A stretch of DNA of 64,000 nucleotides, taken from the NCBI RefSeq assembly GCF_038595065.1, contig NZ_CP152003.1:3328001-3392000 (forward strand), written 5' to 3'. This stretch comes from Sutcliffiella sp. FSL R7-0096 (GTDB lineage: Bacteria > Bacillota > Bacilli > Bacillales > Bacillaceae_I). The first letter of the stretch is position 1; every line of letters starts with the position of its first letter. Both the position numbers and the translations under genes were made by a program. This document shows, one piece after another, positions 19,011-26,454 of this stretch. The notes under the pieces are model-generated. The model made no database searches and was not told the origin of the DNA. It was given only the letters and a program-made list of their open reading frames with translations.

Positions 19011-19349
19011 ATTTCTTTTCAATAAGCCCTATACCATTACCTGTCGGGTCCGCGAGATATGCTAGTAAGAAAGTCTCAAACTCCATCTTCTCTCTCACAA
19101 CCATCGCGCCGCTCGCCTTTGGTTTTCCAATTGCTGTTTCGAGCAATCCACTTCAATCTGGATGCGCGTTCTCTGAGGATACTCACTCTCTCCTTTTGCA
19201 ATTCCACCATTTATGCTGGTTTCAGCCGTACTGACAGGCCAATAATCCCAGTTTTCTTCACCGTTATTCCAACCGAAGACTTCTTGATAAAATTTCGTTG
19301 CCTCATTCGAATTTTGGCTGCTAATCTCAAATCCTACCACTTTTCCCAT
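19009..19349 (-). pseudogene. VOC (glyoxalase/bleomycin-resistance) family protein, frameshifted
   Basis: The N-terminal frame reads MGKVVGFEISSQNSNEATKF, then FYQEVFGW and SINGGIAKG, a clear VOC fold half. It runs to a stop at 19095 with non-family sequence at the end (KQQLENQRRAARWL). In another frame, the DNA just before and after that point encodes LLETAIGKPKASGAMVV and then LAYLADPTGNGIGLIEKK before a stop at 19009, which is the missing VOC C-terminus. A single missing base near 19134-19144 explains both. The start uses GGGAGG. Either a recent pseudogene or a sequencing error; function unknown. Confidence 0.8.
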
Positions 19350-19485
19350 TTCCATTCCTCCCATTTCCCCATGAATGTTCTCGTAAACTAAAGAGTTTTC
19401 CTCTTTTTTCTAGTAATCTTCCGTATATTTCTTTTGTTTTGTGGAAATGATGGGTAAAAAAGACCGTTTCAAGGAGTGGATAAGG

Positions 19486-20178
19486 ATGAAAGTCAGACAG
19501 GATGCATGGTCTCACGAAGATGATTTATTACTTGCAGAGACTGTTTTACGATACATACGCGATGGCGGTACACAACTTGCCGCCTTCGAAGAGGTTGGCG
19601 ATGCGTTAAACCGCACTTCCGCCGCTTGTGGATTCAGATGGAATGCAGAAGTCAGGAAGAAATATGAACCTGCCGTTGCCATAGCCAAAAAGCAACGAAA
19701 AGAGAAAAAACGAGCGCAAGAAAAATTAGCAAAGCTACAACAGAAACAAAAAGGAGAGCCGGTTTCAATTAAAAAAGTTACCACACCTTCTCTGGAAATG
19801 GAATGGCTGCCAGCACCCAAAACAGCTTCAAACGAAAATGAAAACAAGCTTCCGTTCGAATATGACATGGAAGATGAAGAATATGCACCTCTTCCGGTAA
19901 GGAATGCAGCTGTTGATACTTCGATTACCTTGGATGACTGTATTCATTTCCTACAAACCTTCCAACAAAATCAAAACTCTGATTATCGCTTGCAGTTGGA
20001 AAGTGAAAGATTACAAAAGGAAAATCAGTTACTAAAACAGAAAAACCAGTCCCTGGAACAGCAGCTCAAGAATTTAGAAGAACAGCAAGTTGCCATAAAC
20101 GAAGATTACGAAATGCTGGTCCAGATCATGGACCGTGCAAGAAGAATGACCGGTGGAGTCCAGGATGAAGTGATGTAA
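19486..20178 (+). CDS. RsfA family prespore regulator-like protein
   Basis: A 230-residue protein. Residues 1-60 form a Myb/SANT-like DNA-binding domain (RQDAWSHEDDLLLAETVLRY, SAACGFRWNAEVRKKYEPA), the hallmark of the RsfA/YlbO/YwfN group that tunes sigma-F regulon genes in the forespore. A basic linker (KKQRKEKKRAQEKLAKLQQK) and a C-terminal coiled coil (QKENQLLKQKNQSLEQQLKN) follow. The start is ATG 19486-19488, nine bases after AAGGAG. Which RsfA paralogue it matches is not clear. Confidence 0.85.
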   Translation: MKVRQDAWSHEDDLLLAETVLRYIRDGGTQLAAFEEVGDALNRTSAACGFRWNAEVRKKYEPAVAIAKKQRKEKKRAQEKLAKLQQKQKGEPVSIKKVTTPSLEMEWLPAPKTASNENENKLPFEYDMEDEEYAPLPVRNAAVDTSITLDDCIHFLQTFQQNQNSDYRLQLESERLQKENQLLKQKNQSLEQQLKNLEEQQVAINEDYEMLVQIMDRARRMTGGVQDEVM

Positions 20179-20190
20179 GTCCCCTAAAAA

Positions 20191-20480
20191 AGGTCTTCAT
20201 AACGGCGATGAAGACCTTTTACATGGAACAAAACTTAAACAGAGGTCTTCATAACGGTGATGAAGACCTTTTACATGTGAATCGACACAAACAGAGGTCT
20301 TCATAACAGCGATGAAGACCTTTTACATGTGAATTAACACAAACAGAGGTCTTCATAACAGCGATGAAGACCTTTTACATGTGAATCGACACAAACAGAG
20401 GTCTTCATAACAGCGATGAAGACCTTTTACATGTGAATCGACACAAACAGAGGTCTTCATTAATATAATGAAAACCTCTG
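20191..20480. repeat. Six tandem 52-bp units, each a terminator-like hairpin
   Basis: Units begin at 20191, 20243, 20295, 20347, 20399 and 20451, an exact 52-bp period. Each has AGGTCTTCAT, a 7-base loop, ATGAAGACCTTTT and then ACATGTGAATCGACACAAAC. The sixth is diverged (TTAATATAATGAAAACCT) and would act as the tcdA terminator. The array fills the gap between the convergent RsfA-family gene and tcdA, so it acts as a stacked bidirectional terminator. It is not CRISPR: the whole unit is conserved. Confidence 0.92.
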
Positions 20481-20492
20481 AAGTAAATAATA

Positions 20493-21260
20493 TTATTGCT
20501 GGCCACCAACACGCTGGATTTTAACATCCTTCAGGATATCGTTGATCACGTATCCGCCAAGAATAAGCCCTGCAACAGATGGTACGAATGCATTGGAGGA
20601 AGGTGGCATTTTCGCCTTACGAATTTCCGCTTTATCGTTCCCAACCGTTTTACGGACATCTTCCCGAATGATTATCGGGCTTTCATCCGAGAAAACCACT
20701 TTGATGCCACGGTGAATTCCCTCTTTGCGAAGTCGTGTACGAATAACCTTCGCAATAGGATCTGTGTGAGTTTTAGAGATGTCAGCCATTTTGAATCTTG
20801 TTGGATCCATTTTATTTGCCGCTCCCATACTGGAAACCATCGGAATCTTCCGCTTTAAACACTCTTTCATCAAGTGGATTTTATAGGAAATCGTATCAGA
20901 TGCATCAATGACATAATCCAAACCATAGCTGAAGAACTCTTCATAAGTCTCTTCTGTGTAGAACATTTTAAGAGCTATGACTTCACAGTCAGGATTGATA
21001 TCTTGAATGCGCGCTTTCATAAGGTCCGCTTTCGGCTGCCCCACTGTGGACATGAGTGCGTGAATTTGACGGTTTACGTTTGTGATATCCACATCATCTT
21101 TATCCACTAAAATAAGGCGTCCAACGCCGGAACGTGCCAATGCTTCTGCTGAAAAAGAACCGACCCCACCGATTCCTAATACTGCAACCGTGCTATTTTT
21201 AAGTGTTTCCAATCCTTCTTTTCCTATTGCCAATTCATTTCTTGAAAATTGGTGTAACAT
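20493..21260 (-). CDS. tcdA: tRNA threonylcarbamoyladenosine dehydratase TcdA
   Basis: A 255-residue E1-like enzyme that cyclises t6A37 of tRNA to ct6A using ATP. The nucleotide motif VLGIGGVGSFSAEALARSGV is at 29-48, followed by DKDDVDITNVNRQ and the YVIDASDTISYK region. The C-terminus PSSNAFVPSVAGLILGGYVI is typical. It corresponds to yrvM of B. subtilis. Its 3' end faces the tandem hairpin array. Confidence 0.93.
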   Translation of the reverse strand: MLHQFSRNELAIGKEGLETLKNSTVAVLGIGGVGSFSAEALARSGVGRLILVDKDDVDITNVNRQIHALMSTVGQPKADLMKARIQDINPDCEVIALKMFYTEETYEEFFSYGLDYVIDASDTISYKIHLMKECLKRKIPMVSSMGAANKMDPTRFKMADISKTHTDPIAKVIRTRLRKEGIHRGIKVVFSDESPIIIREDVRKTVGNDKAEIRKAKMPPSSNAFVPSVAGLILGGYVINDILKDVKIQRVGGQQ

Positions 21261-21460
21261 TGCATATCAACTCCATTTATCGCTTGTTTCATTTCAAACG
21301 TCTTTTAAAGATTGTACCCGAAATCGAATATAACATACTTTGGATGAAAAGCAAGTAGTCGGATAGGAATTTTGTTTTTTTACAAAAATAGGTTTATATG
21401 CCTTATAATATAGGGAATAGTTATTGGATATTTATTTTTATTGAAGGCGGGGAGTTTGTA

Positions 21461-21913
21461 ATGAAAAATCTGTTTAAGGCCTTATCTTTCTTCTTAGTGA
21501 TTGGCAGTGGGTTAGTAACAATCTTTCGCTTGAACAAAACAAATAAGCAGTTAATAGCACGGGAAACAACCTCGTTTCAAGTGAAGCAGACATTGAAAGC
21601 CATTGCTGCGACATTGGAGAAGTCGAAGGAAAATGAGCGTTTTTCGAAGGTAGAGGGCAATCAAAATACTTTGGAGGTCACTAATGAAGAATCGAATCTC
21701 CAGGGCTCGAAAGCCTTAGAAACATCAAATGAACAAGAAGAAGCCGTGAACCAACAAGAGGAACCTCCTTTGATAAAAGCGAACAAGAACGCACGTGGTG
21801 AGTATATCTATCATGTTCCTGGAGGCGTTTTCTATAACCGGACGACCCCGGTGGAATGGTTCCATACAGAGGAAGAGGCGCAGGCAAAGGGATACCGGAA
21901 GTCAGCGAGGTAA
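21461..21913 (+). CDS. Small membrane-anchored protein with C-terminal sunset domain
   Basis: A 150-residue protein. Residues 1-22 are an N-terminal hydrophobic anchor (MKNLFKALSFFLVIGSGLVT). The middle is a charged Glu/Gln/Asn-rich linker. The last ~38 residues (GEYIYHVPGGVFYNRTTPVE, then WFHTEEEAQAKGYRKSAR) match the short sunset domain often found at the ends of secreted nucleases and surface proteins. The start is ATG 21461 after GGGGAG; the upstream frame lacks a site. It is the only plus-strand gene between tcdA and aspS. Function unknown. Confidence 0.75.
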   Translation: MKNLFKALSFFLVIGSGLVTIFRLNKTNKQLIARETTSFQVKQTLKAIAATLEKSKENERFSKVEGNQNTLEVTNEESNLQGSKALETSNEQEEAVNQQEEPPLIKANKNARGEYIYHVPGGVFYNRTTPVEWFHTEEEAQAKGYRKSAR

Positions 21914-21923
21914 TAATTATTAG

Positions 21924-21956
21924 ACAACCTTCATTTGGATGAGGGTTGTTTTTTTG
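21924..21956 (+). terminator. Terminator after the sunset-domain gene
   Basis: ACAACCTTCAT pairs with ATGAGGGTTGT and is followed by seven T residues. Confidence 0.88.
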
Positions 21957-22049
21957 ATTTCTAAGCGGAAAGAGTGCAATGTTGTTTGGCTTTTGGAGGC
22001 GCCGGGAGTTTTAGAACAATAGAGTAAGAAGATAAAGTCTAAAAAACAA

Positions 22050-22089
22050 AAAAACCGGCACCACGCCATAGAGCACAGTACCGGTTTTT
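22050..22089 (-). terminator. Terminator of the 6S RNA gene
   Basis: On the minus strand AAAACCGGTAC, a loop, GTGCCGGTTTT and a run of T follow the 6S RNA 3' end by about 15 bases. Confidence 0.8.
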
Positions 22090-22102
22090 AATCCGTATGT
22101 AG

Positions 22103-22293
22103 GCAAGTCCCAATCGTGCCGTCGTCGATGCCTTCGTTTTGATCCCCGCTCACAGCAGGTGGGTGCTCTGTTTCATGCATGTAGTAAGTCCTCACGAGGA
22201 AGGCTTTTACGCAGCGACGAAAACTCTGAGCTCCCGTATAATCTATTGTTCGGTCAAAACAATAGGTTATACGACGAACACATCAGGACTTGC
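22103..22293 (-). ncRNA. bsrA: 6S RNA (6S-1 / bsrA type)
   Basis: The minus strand from 22293 starts GCAAGTCCTGATGTGTTCG and ends with ATTGGGACTTGCC near 22103, giving the closing stem GCAAGTCC/GGGACTTGC. The span is ~190 nt, the size of B. subtilis 6S-1 RNA. A GC-rich 3' half carries GCCTTCCTCGTGAGGACTTA, a block I recall from Bacillus 6S-1. Its site between tcdA (yrvM) and aspS is where B. subtilis bsrA lies. 6S RNA mimics an open promoter and holds sigma-A RNA polymerase. The primary transcript may start ~8 nt earlier and be processed. Confidence 0.88.
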
Positions 22294-22307
22294 GACTTCT
22301 TGAAGTA

Positions 22308-22336
22308 ATCTTAACACAGGGGATAGCTATTTTCAA
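22308..22336 (-). promoter_or_regulatory. Sigma-A promoter of the 6S RNA gene
   Basis: On the minus strand, TTGAAA (22331-22336), a 17-base spacer and TAAGAT (22308-22313) give a near-consensus sigma-A promoter. Initiation would be near 22301, a few bases before the 6S 5' stem. Confidence 0.75.
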
Positions 22337-22357
22337 GCTATCACCGTATAGGAAAAT

Positions 22358-24133
22358 CTACTCTTTTTTGACAGCCAGCGACAAATGTAGCTCGTCTAAT
22401 TGCCCACCTGCTACAGGACTTGGAGCTTCTGTAAGGATGCAGCTTGCACTCGCTGTTTTCGGGAATGCAATGGTGTCACGCAGGTTCGTTCTGCCAGCTA
22501 ACAACATGACTAGACGGTCCAAGCCTAACGCGATTCCACCATGTGGAGGTGTTCCGTATTCGAATGCTTCAAGAAGGAAGCCGAATTGTTCTGTTGCCTC
22601 TTCTTTACTGAATCCAAGTACTTCAAACATTTTCTCTTGGATATCACGTTCATAAATACGTAGGGATCCTCCGCCGAGTTCATATCCGTTCAATACCAAG
22701 TCATAGGCTTGTGCGCGGACTTCACCAGGATTTGTTGCAAGTAATGGAAGGTCTTCACGTACTGGCATCGTAAATGGATGGTGGGCGGCAAAGTAGCGGC
22801 CCGCTTCTTCGTCATACTCCAGTAACGGCCAGTCTGTTACCCATAGGAAGTTGAACTTGCTATCGTCGATAAGGCCAAGCTCTTTTCCGAGCTTCATGCG
22901 TAGTGCGCCAAGTGCATCGGCCACCACTGACTTTTTATCAGCCACAAAAAGGATCAAGTCCCCTTCCTCAGCATCAAGGGATTTAATGAAGCCTTGTTGT
23001 TCTTCTTCGTTGAAGAATTTTGCGATTGGTCCTTTTAATCCTTCTGCTTCAACCTTTAACCAAGCTAGACCTTTTGCTCCATATACCGCAACATATTCAG
23101 TCAAGGCATCGATGTCTTTACGGGAGTACTTGCCTGCCGCTCCTTTGACGTTGATTGCTTTTACCTGGCCACCATTATTAACGGCCGCACTGAATACTTT
23201 AAATCCACACTCTGCCACCTGTTCAGAAAGGTCAACGAGCTCCATGTCAAAACGGGTGTCCGGCTTATCGGAACCGTATCTGCTCATGGCATCCTGATAG
23301 GTGATACGCGGGAAGTTTTCTGGAACGTCCACTCCCTTGGTATTCTTCATCACCATTCTCATCATCTCTTCCATCATACCGATGATCTCTTCTTGAGATA
23401 AGAATGATGTTTCGATGTCGACTTGTGTGAACTCAGGCTGTCTGTCTGCACGAAGGTCCTCATCACGGAAGCAGCGGGCAATCTGATAATAGCGTTCCAC
23501 ACCCGAAACCATCAAAAGTTGCTTAAAGATTTGTGGGGATTGTGGCAGTGCATAGAACTCACCAGGGTGTACACGGCTTGGTACTAGGTAATCGCGCGCC
23601 CCTTCTGGCGTGCTTTTTGTTAAGATAGGTGTTTCCACTTCCATGAATTGTTGGTCATTTAGGAATTCACGGATGGAGCGTGTCACATCATGGCGCATCT
23701 TCAATGTGTCGAACATCACCGGACGACGAAGGTCTAGATAACGGTATTTCAACCGTATATCTTCATTGACTTCTGTTTTGTTGTCTAGGACGAATGGCGG
23801 TGTTTTTGCTGCGTTCAGCACTTCGATCGTTTCCGCTTGGACTTCGATCGCACCTGTTTTCAGATTAGGGTTCACAGTGGCTTCGTCACGTGCAACCACT
23901 TTCCCTTTTATATATAAAACATATTCATTACGTACATTTTCTGCTGTTTGAAGAGCTTCTGCAGATACATCGGGATTGAACACGATCTGAACAATTCCAG
24001 TACGGTCGCGAAGGTCTAGGAAAATAAGTCCTCCAAGGTCACGGCGCTTTTGCACCCACCCTTTTAATTCGATTACTTCTCCGATTGATGATTGTGGTAC
24101 TTCGCCACAGTTATATGTTCTTCCTTGCATCAT
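22358..24133 (-). CDS. aspS: Aspartyl-tRNA synthetase
   Basis: A 591-residue class IIb synthetase with an N-terminal OB anticodon-binding domain (1-~110), catalytic motifs ([53 protein letters not shown]) and the bacterial GAD insertion (~290-420). It is directly behind hisS: the hisS stop codon is at 24134 and aspS starts at 24133, so translation is probably coupled. Both share the upstream T-box leader. Confidence 0.97.
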   Translation of the reverse strand: MMQGRTYNCGEVPQSSIGEVIELKGWVQKRRDLGGLIFLDLRDRTGIVQIVFNPDVSAEALQTAENVRNEYVLYIKGKVVARDEATVNPNLKTGAIEVQAETIEVLNAAKTPPFVLDNKTEVNEDIRLKYRYLDLRRPVMFDTLKMRHDVTRSIREFLNDQQFMEVETPILTKSTPEGARDYLVPSRVHPGEFYALPQSPQIFKQLLMVSGVERYYQIARCFRDEDLRADRQPEFTQVDIETSFLSQEEIIGMMEEMMRMVMKNTKGVDVPENFPRITYQDAMSRYGSDKPDTRFDMELVDLSEQVAECGFKVFSAAVNNGGQVKAINVKGAAGKYSRKDIDALTEYVAVYGAKGLAWLKVEAEGLKGPIAKFFNEEEQQGFIKSLDAEEGDLILFVADKKSVVADALGALRMKLGKELGLIDDSKFNFLWVTDWPLLEYDEEAGRYFAAHHPFTMPVREDLPLLATNPGEVRAQAYDLVLNGYELGGGSLRIYERDIQEKMFEVLGFSKEEATEQFGFLLEAFEYGTPPHGGIALGLDRLVMLLAGRTNLRDTIAFPKTASASCILTEAPSPVAGGQLDELHLSLAVKKE

Positions 24134-25414
24134 TTATCTCTCCCTACTTTTCTTTTCTGCGATGTATGCAACTGCTTCTTTAAAAGAAACTTCCTGTTGC
24201 TCACCTGTTTCCATTTCTTTTATGGAGACAACACCTTTATCCAGTTCATCATCCCCAAAGACGATGGTGTATTTCGCTTGGAGGCGGTCGGCCGCTTTGA
24301 ATTGCGCTTTAAGTTTTTTGTCCTGATAGTCTTTTTCCGCGACAATTCCTGCTTTTCTTAAATCGAATAGTAGTTTCACTGCTGTTTCCTTCGCTTTGTC
24401 TCCCAGTGCAACAACATAGCAGTCGATAGAATCTTCAAACGGGAACTTCACATTTTCCGCTTCCATTGCTGAAATGAGGCGCTCGATGCTGAGTGCAAAT
24501 CCGATACCAGGTGTTTCCGGTCCGCCGATTTCTTGGACCAATCCATTGTATCGTCCCCCACCACATAGAGTCGTGATGGCACCAAAACCTTCGGATGTGC
24601 TCATGATTTCAAATGCTGTGTGGTAATAGTAATCAAGTCCGCGCACCAAGTTCGGATCAATTTCATATTGAATGCCTAGTGCGGAAAGGTAAGCTACCAC
24701 TTTGTCAAAATAAACCTTGGATTCCTCGTTCAAGTAATCAAGGATGGATGGCGCAGTTGCCATCAACTCGTGATCGCGGTCTTTCTTGCAATCAAGGATT
24801 CTAAGAGGATTCTTCTCCAGACGTCCCTGGCAATCGCCACAAAATTCGTTGATTCTCGGTTGAAAATGATTAATCAGCGCATCCCTGTGTGCTTGTCTGC
24901 TTTCTTTGTCACCCAAGCTGTTGATGACCACCTTCAAGTTGTTAAGACCTAAGCTTTTGTATAATTCCACTGCTAAAGCAATTACTTCTGCATCAATGGA
25001 GGGATCATCACTTCCGAGTGCCTCTATTCCGAATTGGACGAACTGGCGGAAACGGCCCGCCTGTGGGCGCTCGTATCGGAACATCTGGCCGATGTAGTAA
25101 AGCTTTGTCGGTTGTGTCGGCGAACCGAACATTTTGTTGTTTACATAAGAACGCGCCACTGAAGCCGTTCCCTCCGGACGAAGTGTCAGGCTTCTGCCAC
25201 CTCTGTCTTCAAAGGTGTACATCTCCTTCTGCACCACATCCGTTGTATCCCCAACCCCTCTCAAGAACAACTCCGTGCTCTCAAAGATCGGCGTCCTAAT
25301 CTCCTTATAATTATAAAGCTCACAAATCTCCTTCGCCTTCGCCTCAATATACTGCCACTTCTCCACCGTACCAGGTAAAATATCCTGCGTACCACGCGGT
25401 ATCTGAATTGCCAT
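24134..25414 (-). CDS. hisS: Histidyl-tRNA synthetase
   Basis: A 426-residue class IIa synthetase: [11 protein letters not shown] near the start, motif 2 around [18 protein letters not shown], the histidine motif [12 protein letters not shown], then [14 protein letters not shown] and a C-terminal anticodon-binding domain. An AAAGGAGG site precedes the ATG. Its 5' leader holds a T-box riboswitch and, between it and the start, two short palindromes (25431-25451 and 25471-25485). Confidence 0.97.
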   Translation of the reverse strand: MAIQIPRGTQDILPGTVEKWQYIEAKAKEICELYNYKEIRTPIFESTELFLRGVGDTTDVVQKEMYTFEDRGGRSLTLRPEGTASVARSYVNNKMFGSPTQPTKLYYIGQMFRYERPQAGRFRQFVQFGIEALGSDDPSIDAEVIALAVELYKSLGLNNLKVVINSLGDKESRQAHRDALINHFQPRINEFCGDCQGRLEKNPLRILDCKKDRDHELMATAPSILDYLNEESKVYFDKVVAYLSALGIQYEIDPNLVRGLDYYYHTAFEIMSTSEGFGAITTLCGGGRYNGLVQEIGGPETPGIGFALSIERLISAMEAENVKFPFEDSIDCYVVALGDKAKETAVKLLFDLRKAGIVAEKDYQDKKLKAQFKAADRLQAKYTIVFGDDELDKGVVSIKEMETGEQQEVSFKEAVAYIAEKKSRER

Positions 25415-25430
25415 TCGCGGTTCCTCCTTT

Positions 25431-25451
25431 AAAGGGGGTCAGACCCCTTTT
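25431..25451. repeat. GGGGTCAGACCCC palindrome in the hisS leader
   Basis: AAAGGGG, GTCAG and ACCCCTTTT form a near-perfect palindrome next to the hisS ribosome binding site. The same core occurs at 62205-62217 and, in inverted-pair form, at 35054-35117. A degenerate cousin, GAGGGTCTAACCCTC, lies at 25471-25485. Confidence 0.7.
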
Positions 25452-25533
25452 CGTTATTTAAAGTGGTAAAGAGGGTCTAACCCTCTCTCCGTTAATACGT
25501 TACACCATTAAAGAATTTTTCTTTTATCAATAC

Positions 25534-25862
25534 AAAAAACTCCCGTCCCTTGTTTATTTTCTAAACAAGGGACGGGAGTTATATATCCCGTGGTGCCACC
25601 CTAATTGAAGTTTGAAGGCATTTCAAATATCTTTTGTGCCTTCGGTTACTTCCACTCAAGCAGTTAACGCCTGCAACGTCCATCTCCTAGTAAAGCAATT
25701 TGTGCTGTCTGCAGCAAGTTAAAACAACCATGCAACTGACTGGCAATGCTTTTTCAGAGCGGATCCTACGGAGTGTTCATTCATTGAGTCATCAAGGGGA
25801 AATGCTTTCAGCCCAGGGCATTTCTTCTCTTTCCATGTGGTTCCCAACTACTGTTCTCCATC
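25534..25862 (-). promoter_or_regulatory. T-box riboswitch, His specifier, controlling hisS-aspS
   Basis: The minus strand has the conserved T-box AGGGTGGCACCACGGG (25587-25602). It is followed by a 19-bp terminator stem (25538-25580) ending in a T run. Stem I begins about 25859 with GGAGAACAGTA, and its specifier side reads GAACACTCC (25770-25778). Within the AGTA/GAA loop-E arrangement the specifier codon is CAC (25773-25775), histidine. Uncharged tRNA-His would stabilise the antiterminator and raise expression of both synthetases. No GAC (Asp) specifier is seen. Confidence 0.92.
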
Positions 25863-25871
25863 ATCGGTATC

Positions 25872-26065
25872 ATATATTTTGGCTATTTCGTAAATTTTGT
25901 TGCTATTTCGTATTTAGTAACGCCTCGTAATACTTAGTACTGTCGTGCTCTTTTCCTTACCATGCAAGCAATGAGGCACTCCATATTTAGTATAAAAAGC
26001 GGTAAAAAGTCCAAAAGCCGACTTTTTACTAGGTAATTACAACAATCTCTGTGAAAAGAGCCTAC
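25872..26065 (+). repeat. Nested-palindrome element, copy A
   Basis: This ~190 bp element has a left block with two TATTTCGTA repeats around TTTTGTTGC. A middle block ACTGTCGTGCTCTTTTCC starts at 25939. A stem follows (GTAAAAAGTCC ... GACTTTTTAC, 26001-26030), then TACAACAATC, and it ends GAAAAGAGCCTAC. It is related to copies at 31840-32021 and 61405-61590. It lies directly upstream of the hisS T-box leader and is read antisense to it. Confidence 0.85.
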
Positions 26066-26110
26066 ATTTTAGTCCATTAACGCGACTGTTTGTTATGTAA
26101 GATACTTGCT

Positions 26111-26140
26111 AGTATATATACTTTCAATTCTAGTTGTCAA
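26111..26140 (-). promoter_or_regulatory. Candidate sigma-A promoter reading toward hisS
   Basis: The minus strand carries a perfect -35 TTGACA (26135-26140) and either TATACT (26111-26116, 18-base spacer) or TATATA (16-base spacer) as -10. A transcript from here would run through nested element copy A into the T-box leader. It lies just past the YrzK-like stop codon. Confidence 0.5.
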
Positions 26141-26144
26141 GGCT

Positions 26145-26321
26145 TTATTGAATTCGGTTCAATTGTTTTTTTAACGACTTTACGTCACGCATGGTAATCC
26201 CGAACTCCGAAGCAAGCTCCATGTATGTGGAATCCTTCTCCTTTTCAATAAAATCATGAAAGCTTACCCCAAAAACATCTCTACTGCCATATGCACGGTT
26301 ATGTTTATCGCTGAATTTCAT
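26145..26321 (-). CDS. Small hypothetical protein, 58 aa (YrzK-like)
   Basis: A 58-residue protein starting MKFSDKHNRAYGSRDVFGVS and ending in a predicted helix-turn-helix-like pair (LASEFGITMRDVKSLKKQLN), which resembles a small sigma-factor-region-4 type DNA-binding unit. The start is ATG 26319-26321, nine bases after AAGGAG; a longer frame to 26408 lacks support. It lies divergent to the amidase gene, where B. subtilis has yrzK; the identity is likely but not proven. Confidence 0.65.
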   Translation of the reverse strand: MKFSDKHNRAYGSRDVFGVSFHDFIEKEKDSTYMELASEFGITMRDVKSLKKQLNRIQ

Positions 26322-26418
26322 CTTTTTACGCTCCTTTTTTGCTACACTAGTATCTATCCTGTCCCTTTTTTGCTTATTTCTTTCAGATTTAGCAGGAATT
26401 TTTTCCACTTTTGTAGAA

Positions 26419-26440
26419 AAAGAAAGTTTGAACTTTCTTT
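26419..26440 (+). other. Perfect inverted repeat directly before the amidase ribosome binding site
   Basis: AAAGAAAGTT, TG, AACTTTCTTT form a 10-bp perfect stem ending exactly where AAGGAGG of the amidase gene begins. It could be an operator in the divergent intergenic region or an mRNA stem that affects initiation. Confidence 0.6.
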
Positions 26441-26454
26441 AAGGAGGCCTAGTA

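Noticed and set aside
20191-20480. CRISPR-like array with ~30-base repeats and regular spacing
   Set aside because: The would-be spacers are also conserved between units, no cas genes are near, and each repeat is an intrinsic-terminator hairpin.
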